From JBNRMR01 sp050942895 (GTDB lineage: Bacteria; Bacillota; Clostridia; Christensenellales; UBA1750), in assembly GCA_050942895.1 (NCBI GenBank), contig JBMNOE010000016.1, forward strand, positions 1 through 57,393: 57,393 nucleotides of DNA, read 5' to 3'. The notes beneath the pieces are model-generated. The model was not told the origin of the DNA and searched no databases. It saw nothing but the letters and a program-made list of their open reading frames with translations. Position numbers and translations under genes: made by a program. This document shows positions 52,074 through 57,393 of the stretch, piece by piece. Numbering within the stretch: the stretch's first letter is position 1; each line of letters begins with the position of its first letter.

Positions 52074-52334
52074 ATGAAAGCGTATATACCGTTTATGCGA
52101 TACCCAATAACTATGCGCTATTTGATGCCCATCGGCCGCCGCCTCGATCAGTGGGAGATTTGCATGCAGTTTCATGGCTTTGCAAAGCCGGAGCGTGAAC
52201 GCGGGATTGATGAAATTATTCCAAGCGGGATTCAGCTTGCCGACAACGGCATAAAACCCAAAGCAATCATCATAAAACATTGTTTCCTTGCCGGTAATAT
52301 GTTATGCTATATCCGCTGCGGAGGTGGCGTATGA
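52074..52334 (+). CDS. Possible small gene coupled to fic, unrecognised
   Basis: An 86-codon frame (MKAYIPFMRYPITMRYLMPI onward) ends by overlapping the Fic start as ATGA and has AAAGGTGAG 4 nt before its ATG. I recognise no family. A competing frame from 52045 to 52197 (50 codons, with EHYESVYTVYAIPNNYALFD) also looks protein-like, so this may be a broken gene. Treat as uncertain. Confidence 0.3.
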   Translation: MKAYIPFMRYPITMRYLMPIGRRLDQWEICMQFHGFAKPERERGIDEIIPSGIQLADNGIKPKAIIIKHCFLAGNMLCYIRCGGGV

Positions 52335-53224
52335 AATATTTATCGGTTGCGGAAACTGCGAAAAAGTGGAAGCTGTCGGAACGGACTGTGAGAAACTACT
52401 GTGCCGCCGGGAAAATAGCGGAAGTCTTCCTAACCGGGAAAACATGGAATATTCCCGAAAATGCGCAGCGTCCGGAGCGCATTAACAAGCGCAGGGACGA
52501 GCCAAAAACTCTGCTTGACTATCTGCGCCGGGAAAAAGCGGGCAAAACCACCGGCAGCATTTACCATAAGGTTCAGATTGAACTGACCTATAGCTCTAAC
52601 CACATCGAGGGAAGCCGCCTGACCCACGACCAGACCCGCTACATTTATGAAACGAATACCATCGTCGCAGACGAAGCGATGAATGTGGACGATATTGTGG
52701 AAACGGCAAATCACTTTAAGTGCATTGATATGGTGATTGAACAGGCGAACCAGCCGCTCAGTGAAGCCTTTATCAAACAGCTTCACAGAACGCTGAAAAA
52801 CGGCACCAGTGATTCCCGAAATGACTGGTTTGCCGTGGGAGATTATAAAAAACTTCCCAACGAAGTAGGCGGCAAGGAGACCACCCCACCCGAGGAGGTG
52901 CAAAAGCAGATTGCGGCGCTGCTCAAAGAGTATAACGCTGTGAAGAAGAGAAGCCTCGCTGAACTGATTGATCTCCATTATCAATTTGAGTCCATACACC
53001 CCTTTCAGGACGGCAACGGGCGTGTGGGGCGGCTGATTCTGTTCAAGGAATGCCTGCGAAACAATATTGTGCCGTTCATCATCGACGAGGAGTTGATGAT
53101 GTTTTATTATCGGGGGCTCAGTCAGTGGAAAAGCGAACAGGATTTTTTGATGGATGCCTGCCTTTCGGCACAGGATAAATTCAAGAAGCATCTCGACTAT
53201 TTTAGGATTGGTTATGATAAATAA
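52331..53224 (+). CDS. Fic-domain protein with excisionase-type HTH
   Basis: The 297-aa product begins with a MerR/excisionase-like helix-turn-helix (YLSVAETAKKWKLSERTVRN) and contains the Fic motif HPFQDGNGRVGR. Fic proteins usually transfer AMP to target proteins. The inhibitory motif SNHIEG lies N-terminal to the Fic motif, so this is the self-restrained class II type. No separate antitoxin gene is needed or obvious. The ATG at 52331 follows GGAGGTGGCGT. Confidence 0.92.
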   Translation: MKYLSVAETAKKWKLSERTVRNYCAAGKIAEVFLTGKTWNIPENAQRPERINKRRDEPKTLLDYLRREKAGKTTGSIYHKVQIELTYSSNHIEGSRLTHDQTRYIYETNTIVADEAMNVDDIVETANHFKCIDMVIEQANQPLSEAFIKQLHRTLKNGTSDSRNDWFAVGDYKKLPNEVGGKETTPPEEVQKQIAALLKEYNAVKKRSLAELIDLHYQFESIHPFQDGNGRVGRLILFKECLRNNIVPFIIDEELMMFYYRGLSQWKSEQDFLMDACLSAQDKFKKHLDYFRIGYDK

Positions 53225-53283
53225 GTAACCAAGAATTTGCTGGGCGGTTTTATATGGTAGATTGTTGAATTAAGGAGATTAAT

Positions 53284-53649
53284 ATGGAGTACAAAATATT
53301 GGGTCAGAACAGCGATATAGCATTAGTTATTACTGATGGGGTTCTTATTAAGGACACTCAATCCGCCTTAGATATGATGGCATCTGTACAATATGAAACT
53401 GATTGTGATAAAATTATAATACACAAATCATGTGTGGCGGATGAGTTTTTTATTTTAAGCACCAAAATTGCAGGTGAAATATTGCAAAAGTTTATTAATT
53501 ACCGTAAGAAAATCGCCATTGTCGGGGATTACTCAAAGTACACAAGCAAAGCTCTTAAAGATTTTATATATGAAAGTAATAAAGGGAATAGTATTTATTT
53601 TCTACCAACCATAGATGAAGCAGTACTTAAATTAGAAAGCACCGAATAA
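53284..53649 (+). CDS. DUF4180 family protein
   Basis: The 121-aa product matches DUF4180 (DGVLIKDTQSALDMMASVQY, IIIHKSCVADEFFILST, YRKKIAIVGDYSKYTSKALK). Function is unknown. Its DNA is clearly more AT-rich than its neighbours, which suggests recent transfer. The ATG follows AAGGAGATTAAT, and a terminator follows the stop. Confidence 0.85.
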   Translation: MEYKILGQNSDIALVITDGVLIKDTQSALDMMASVQYETDCDKIIIHKSCVADEFFILSTKIAGEILQKFINYRKKIAIVGDYSKYTSKALKDFIYESNKGNSIYFLPTIDEAVLKLESTE

Positions 53650-53730
53650 GTCTGATGTCAAGCTGACGGCTTCCAATTTATCGGGCTGACACAGCAATGA
53701 AGTAATCACATCACATATAATAAGCCATTG

Positions 53731-53759
53731 GGCACTCTGGAAACAGGGTGTCTTTTTTT
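53731..53759 (+). terminator. Terminator after the DUF4180 gene
   Basis: GGCACTCTG, a GAAA tetraloop, CAGGGTGTC (two G-U pairs), then TTTTTTT. Confidence 0.85.
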
Positions 53760-53844
53760 ATGACTGTTTTTAGCTGAAGCCTGCAAATAAGAAGTCAATA
53801 GGGAAATGAAGAAAAGTTGCAGAGAGAAATTGAGCAACAGAAAA

Positions 53845-53866
53845 GGCCGACGCTGGAGCGCCGGCC
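53845..53866. repeat. GC-rich palindrome
   Basis: GGCCGACGCT-GG-AGCGCCGGCC is a nearly perfect 22-bp palindrome with A runs on one side and TTTTCTG on the minus-strand side. It could be a leftward terminator or a protein site. It lies within a stretch of broken frames upstream of the integrase fragment. Confidence 0.6.
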
Positions 53867-53942
53867 AAAACGGTGCAAAGAGTTTAGCAACTGGTGAAAC
53901 TCCAATGGGTCAAGTGTCGGGTATGGGAATACGGCCTGAGCT

Positions 53943-54128
53943 GTAACGCCGCGAAAGCTCGAAAAGCGCAACGGGAATACCCCGGATATGGTCACGAGGC
54001 GGTATGCACATATTCTCGACGAGGAAAGGAGAAATTTGGCCGCTAAAATGGAAGCCAGGTTCTATCAGGGCGGCGGAGCCATTGCCCTCGCGCCCACGCC
54101 CATGATGAAAACGCCCCCCGCCGCTTGA
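53943..54128 (+). pseudogene. C-terminal fragment of a tyrosine recombinase
   Basis: In the frame starting at 53943 the DNA reads, from about codon 12, NTPDMVTRRYAHILDEERRN then LAAKMEARFYQGG and a stop at 54126-54128. This is the typical C-terminal end of an element-encoded tyrosine integrase; the Tyr of RRYAHIL is where the catalytic nucleophile lies. An in-frame TGA at 53937 and loss of the rest of the domain show it is a remnant. It points toward the tRNA-Arg gene, the usual place of int beside an attachment site. Confidence 0.65.
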
Positions 54129-54169
54129 CGTAAACGCGATTGCCGCACTGCTGACGAGCAATCCAAATC

Positions 54170-54400
54170 TGCTAATACTAATCCTCCAGTCCGTCCAGTA
54201 TGCTAATCTTGGATAATTTATTAGCAGTTCGGCCATGAGGTCAAAAGACGGTATTAGCAAATGGATCGGAAAATCCCCTTGGGAGGCCGGAGCGAGGGCG
54301 GTTTATTAGCAAATTCAGTGGGCCGCCGTCCGTGCCAAAGACCATCCGCCTTCTATTAGCAAACCCATATTTATTAGCAGAAATGTCCGTAGTATTAGCA
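54170..54400. repeat. TATTAGCA site array next to tRNA-Arg
   Basis: Six direct copies of TATTAGCA start at 54219, 54252, 54304, 54354, 54372 and 54393; three of them read TTATTAGCA. One exact inverted copy lies at 54170-54177 and a 7-of-8 inverted copy at 54201-54208. Spacing is irregular (18-52 nt). The position between an integrase C-terminus and a tRNA 3' end fits arm-type binding sites of that integrase. A replication iteron array is the alternative. No gene is visible here. Confidence 0.8.
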
Positions 54401-54423
54401 AAATAGGAAGGGGGGCAAAAATG

Positions 54424-54459
54424 AAAAAGGCCGAAACCCTTTTAATCAAGGTTTTCGGC
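54424..54459 (-). terminator. tRNA-Arg terminator
   Basis: On the minus strand GCCGAAA pairs with TTTCGGC and is followed by CTTTTT, just after the tRNA 3' end. Confidence 0.8.
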
Positions 54460-54467
54460 ATCCCAGA

Positions 54468-54544
54468 TGGCGTTCCCGGCGCGATTCGAACGCGCGGCCT
54501 TTCGCTTAGGAGGCGAACGCTCTATCCTGCTGAGCTACGGGAAC
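54468..54544 (-). tRNA. tRNA-Arg (anticodon CCT)
   Basis: The minus strand folds into a full cloverleaf. The acceptor GTTCCCG pairs with CGGGAAC, the D arm holds AGCTCAGCAGGATAGAGC, the anticodon stem TTCGC/GCGAA encloses CTCCTAA (anticodon CCT), and the T arm is GCGCG-TTCGAAT-CGCGC. CCA is encoded at 54470-54468. tRNA-Arg 3' ends are common integration sites. Confidence 0.97.
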
Positions 54545-54622
54545 ATAGGGGGGGATTCCGCCGAGTTTCCAATCCGTACTGCGCGAGGTGCGCAGAAAAA
54601 CGGGAAAACAGCGACGCATACG

Positions 54623-54651
54623 ATTATGTCACAATTAAGCGTTTTTGTCAA
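54623..54651 (-). promoter_or_regulatory. tRNA-Arg promoter
   Basis: On the minus strand TTGACA (54651-54646), 17 nt, then CATAAT (54628-54623), about 78 nt upstream of the mature tRNA. Confidence 0.8.
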
Positions 54652-54777
54652 TGCAAATCAACCCGGTGAAATAAAAACGGAGCTGACATTCGCCCCGCTT
54701 TTATTTTTTTCTTTCGATATAAACCCTTCAATGTCCCATACTAAAAACCGATGCTTGTTCCGGCTGGCATGTGCAGA

Positions 54778-55653
54778 TTATTTAAGCAGATTCTTCAGCC
54801 TGCCGATGCCCTCGATTTCAACCTCTACCACATCTCCCGCCTTCAGCCAAGTTTGATTTTCAGGCGGATACCCCGCAATTACGCCGCTGGGAGTGCCGGT
54901 GAAAATCATATCGCCGGGCTTTAATGTCATGAATTTGGATATGTCGCTTATAAGGTATGCGGGCTTAAAAATGAGATCGGCAGTGGTGCTGTGCTGCCTT
55001 CTTTCGCCGTTTACAAAGCTGGATATGGCAAGGTCGCCGGCGTCCAGACTGTCTGCGGTTATTACATACGGCCCCACAGGCCCCGCGCCGTCCATGCTCT
55101 TGCCCAGCACCCACTGGCTGGTGCGCTTTTGGATGTCTCTTGCAGAGATATCGTTGCCGCAGGTGTAGCCGAATATGTAGCTTTCCGCTTCGCTTTCGGG
55201 GACATCGCTGGCTTCCCTGCCGATTATTATTACCAGTTCAGCTTCATAGTCGTATTTAAAGGCGGATTTCCTTAGCTTTATCACGCCGCCATGGCCGTTG
55301 AGAGCGTTTTTATACTTGGTGAAAACCACCGGAGCCGGCGGAAGCTCGGAGCCGGTCTCCATGGCATGTGCCGCATAATTTACCCCGATACAGAGTATCT
55401 TTTCCGGGTTTAAAACCGCAGGGGCAAAGTTTATTCTATGTGCGTCCATAAGCACGGGCGAGTCTATGGCGGCAATTTTCATTGCGGCCTTCAATCCGTC
55501 GGGGGATGCTATGACCTCGTCAACGCTGGCGGGGGCGAAAAGCCCCGTCTTTGCAGCCGTTGCGCGGGCGTCCACATGCCCTTTTTCGGTGACGATGCCA
55601 AGGGATGGACCATTTTCGGCGGCGTAACAGGAGAAAAAGTTAAAAAGCTTCAT
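54778..55653 (-). CDS. Fumarylacetoacetate hydrolase-family protein
   Basis: The 291-aa product has the family core: ILCIGVNYAAHAMETG, the metal-binding acidic pair in KYDYEAELVIIIG, GYTCGNDISARDIQ and LKPGDMIFTGTPSGV. Members hydrolyse or decarboxylate beta-diketo acids and related sugar or aromatic catabolites. The substrate cannot be named. The ATG at 55653 follows ATACGGAGGTTGATC; the frame is open to 55719 but without a site. Confidence 0.92.
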   Translation of the reverse strand: MKLFNFFSCYAAENGPSLGIVTEKGHVDARATAAKTGLFAPASVDEVIASPDGLKAAMKIAAIDSPVLMDAHRINFAPAVLNPEKILCIGVNYAAHAMETGSELPPAPVVFTKYKNALNGHGGVIKLRKSAFKYDYEAELVIIIGREASDVPESEAESYIFGYTCGNDISARDIQKRTSQWVLGKSMDGAGPVGPYVITADSLDAGDLAISSFVNGERRQHSTTADLIFKPAYLISDISKFMTLKPGDMIFTGTPSGVIAGYPPENQTWLKAGDVVEVEIEGIGRLKNLLK

Positions 55654-55830
55654 GATCAACCTCCGTATTATAAAGTGCAGAAAGATGCAGCATTGTTCTT
55701 TATTGCTATAATACGGCATATAAGCCCACTGTGCAAGGCTGGAATACGATCGGTTTTCTGTTATAATATACTAAATTGTAAGCATTCGCAGAAATACTTA
55801 AAAATAGCAATGGGACAAAGGAGCAAAACA

Positions 55831-56982
55831 ATGCAGAGCAAGCGTCAAGATTGGCTTAGAGTAATGGACAAGGTAGCATGGCCGGTGCTGAGCGCCCTGT
55901 CTGAGGGCAGGCTGCGCAGAGATATGCCTGTGGAGGGAATGATCAAAGATCGCTTGCATGTGACCCACCTGGAGGCCCTGGGGCGCAGTCTGGCGGGGAT
56001 TGCCCCTTGGCTGGAGCTGGAGGGAACGGTTGGACATGAGGCCGAGCTTCAAGGCAGATACCGCAAAGCGGCCCTGAAGGCAATAGAAGCAGGAGTGACG
56101 CCGGGCTCGCCCGATTATATGAACTTCGGGTTTGAGCATTCGCCGCAGCCCATCGTGGACGCTGCGTTTCTGGCCCATGCCCTTCTTCGCGCGCCGAAAA
56201 ACCTTGCACAGGAGCTGCCGGATGACGTGCGCTCAAACCTTATTAAAGCCTTTCAGGGGCTGCGCTATGGTAAAAAACCCGGCTTTAATAACTGGCTGCT
56301 GTTTTCCGCCATGATCGAAGCGGCGCTTTTATTGCTGGGCGCGGACTGGGACATGATGCGGGTGGACTACGCCCTCAGGCAAACAGACGCATGGTATGCC
56401 GGCGACGGCGTGTATTGCGACGGCCCAAAGTACCGCTGGGATTATTACAACAGCTATGTGATCCAGCCCATGTATCTGGACATATTGGCAGCAGTGGGGG
56501 AGTATGACTCATACTGGCAGGGCCTTTACCCCGAGGCGGTCAGGCGCAGCGTGCGCTATGCTGCGCTGCTGGAACGGCTGGTGGCTCCGGACGGCAGTTT
56601 CCCGGTCACGGGGCGCTCCATCAGCTACCGCTGCGGGGCATTTCAGCTTCTGTGCCAGGTGGCTTTGGCGGGGAATTTACCGGAGGGCCTTGCGCCTGCT
56701 CAGGTGAGATGCGCAATGTCTGCGGTGATAGACCGCACACTGAACGCACCGGGCACATTTGATGAAAACGGATGGCTTAAAATCGGCCTTGCGGGAAGTC
56801 AGCCGGGGCTGGGGGAGGGCTATATATCAACCGGCAGCCTTTACCTGTGCCTGGCGGGATTTTTGCCTCTGGGTCTTGCGGAGGCCGATCCCTTCTGGAG
56901 CGATCCCGATGCTGAATGGACATCGCGGAAGGTATGGCGCGGCGAAGATATTCCTGCCGACAAAGCGTATAAGGAGCTATGA
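55831..56982 (+). CDS. DUF2264 family protein, possible glycoside hydrolase
   Basis: The 383-aa product resembles DUF2264 (LEALGRSLAGIAPWLELEG, FNNWLLFSAMIEAALLLLGA, DGPKYRWDYYNSYVIQPMYL, GRSISYRCGAFQLL). The fold is probably an alpha/alpha barrel of polysaccharide-degrading type; some relatives are placed in a glycoside hydrolase family acting on uronic acids, which I recall without certainty. No signal peptide is seen. The ATG at 55831 follows AAAGGAGCAAAACA; in-frame codons back to 55438 run antisense to the FAH gene and are not used. Confidence 0.82.
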   Translation: MQSKRQDWLRVMDKVAWPVLSALSEGRLRRDMPVEGMIKDRLHVTHLEALGRSLAGIAPWLELEGTVGHEAELQGRYRKAALKAIEAGVTPGSPDYMNFGFEHSPQPIVDAAFLAHALLRAPKNLAQELPDDVRSNLIKAFQGLRYGKKPGFNNWLLFSAMIEAALLLLGADWDMMRVDYALRQTDAWYAGDGVYCDGPKYRWDYYNSYVIQPMYLDILAAVGEYDSYWQGLYPEAVRRSVRYAALLERLVAPDGSFPVTGRSISYRCGAFQLLCQVALAGNLPEGLAPAQVRCAMSAVIDRTLNAPGTFDENGWLKIGLAGSQPGLGEGYISTGSLYLCLAGFLPLGLAEADPFWSDPDAEWTSRKVWRGEDIPADKAYKEL

Positions 56983-57011
56983 TTTCTTTTAAACGAAATA
57001 AAAAATACACG

Positions 57012-57045
57012 AAGGGCGGGAAGTAAAAACCTCGCCCTTGTTTTT
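57012..57045 (+). terminator. Terminator of the DUF2264 gene
   Basis: AAGGGCG (57012-57018) pairs with CGCCCTT (57033-57039), then GTTTTT. Confidence 0.85.
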
Positions 57046-57064
57046 AAAAGCTTTTGAAAGCTTC

Positions 57065-57101
57065 AAAAAAAGAAAAACGGAGCAAATGAAGAATTGCTCC
57101 G
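57065..57101 (-). terminator. Leftward terminator for a gene right of the window
   Basis: On the minus strand CGGAGCAA pairs with TTGCTCCG and is followed by TTTTTCTTTTTTT. It implies a leftward gene beyond the right edge. A small CAGGG/CCCTG stem follows at 57103-57115. I see no gene in 57116-57393. Confidence 0.8.
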
Positions 57102-57393
57102 CCAGGGAAACCCTGTTTGGTGGGGTTAAATGGACTTTCTGCGTACCTTTTCTCTCTTTATTTGAGATTTCGGCAACTTCGTTTTTATGCTATAAACAGT
57201 GTTATGTTTTCGAGGCATTTCTCAGCTTTCGCTTATATTTTGCATCAAATTCATTTTTTTATATAAGAATCGTGGATGCGGCAATGGACTTAGTCTGCAG
57301 AAAATCACAAGTAAAATGGCAGGCGCTCTTTTATATCGCATGAGTCAATGGAGATTAACGATACTGAATCCCAAATTTCTTCTAGATTTTTGT

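Noticed and set aside
52430..53191. Minus-strand frame of 253 codons
   Set aside because: It is the shadow of the fic gene, whose motifs are clear on the plus strand.
53910..54260. Minus-strand frame of 116 codons
   Set aside because: It is antisense to the integrase fragment and crosses part of the site array; no motif or binding site is visible.
54170..54400. Plasmid replication origin iterons
   Set aside because: No replication initiator gene is nearby, and the place between an integrase tail and a tRNA fits recombinase arm sites better; kept only as an alternative.
55438..55830. Long N-terminal extension of the DUF2264 frame
   Set aside because: The frame is open but runs antisense to the FAH-family gene, and the ATG at 55831 has a strong ribosome binding site and matches the family start.

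Overview
The window looks like chromosomal DNA of a monoderm Bacillota, probably a Clostridia-type anaerobe. The signs are strong AGGAGG-type ribosome binding sites, several near-consensus sigma-A promoters (TTGACA-17/18-TATAAT), a Tad pilus locus without an outer-membrane secretin, CUT1 sugar-transport genes without their own ATPase, and two riboswitch classes common in Firmicutes. GC content is moderate (roughly 50%), with one AT-rich gene near 53.3-53.6 kb. No species can be named from the sequence alone.

Layout. 1-430: a 156-bp tandem repeat running off the left edge, then the atp operon terminator. 436-7143 (-): F-type ATP synthase operon in the order atpI-atpB-atpE-atpF-atpH-atpA-atpG/atpD-atpC. 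It has three oddities: gamma and beta are one uninterrupted reading frame, delta is only its C-terminal part, and four tandem hairpins separate atpB from atpE. 7525-11763 (+): MarR regulator and a heterodimeric ABC exporter behind a strong promoter and a palindromic operator. 11815-13326 (+): a PerR-type Fur-family regulator, then a guanidine-I (ykkC) riboswitch with terminator in front of a GAP-family membrane protein. 13347-18516 (+): a sensory operon (solute-binding/7TM pseudokinase, active histidine kinase, LuxR-type response regulator) and a separate pseudo-receiver protein. 18583-24035 (+): envelope proteins, namely a zinc-ribbon membrane protein with 11 octapeptide repeats, lipoproteins sharing a domain with it, an AIM24-family protein and a small DUF6935-like protein.

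24148-29205 (-): GH29 alpha-L-fucosidase with a CUT1 binding protein and two permeases. 29559-35174 (-): S9 peptidase, threonine dehydrogenase, glycine C-acetyltransferase and M20 amidohydrolase, which suggests peptide and threonine catabolism. 35523-37814 (+): membrane-bound AraC regulator. 37836-39590 (-): a helicase resembling mitochondrial SUV3. 39912-49332 (-): a complete Tad/Flp pilus operon led by a strong promoter, a class I c-di-GMP riboswitch and an intrinsic terminator, and ending with a DUF192 gene and a coiled-coil gene. 49565-51882 (-): DegV and an MFS transporter.

52.0-54.5 kb is an accessory stretch next to a tRNA-Arg(CCT) gene. It holds a Fic protein, an AT-rich DUF4180 gene, the C-terminal fragment of a tyrosine recombinase that I read directly from the DNA, and an array of eight TATTAGCA-type sites between that fragment and the tRNA. 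This looks like the decayed end of an integrative element. 54.8-57.0 kb carries a fumarylacetoacetate hydrolase-family gene (-) and a DUF2264 gene (+), then facing terminators.

The best leads are the gamma-beta reading-frame fusion with truncated delta, the guanidine-I riboswitch on a GAP-family gene, the c-di-GMP-controlled Tad operon, the hairpin array in the atp transcript, and the solute-binding/7TM pseudokinase paired with a working kinase.
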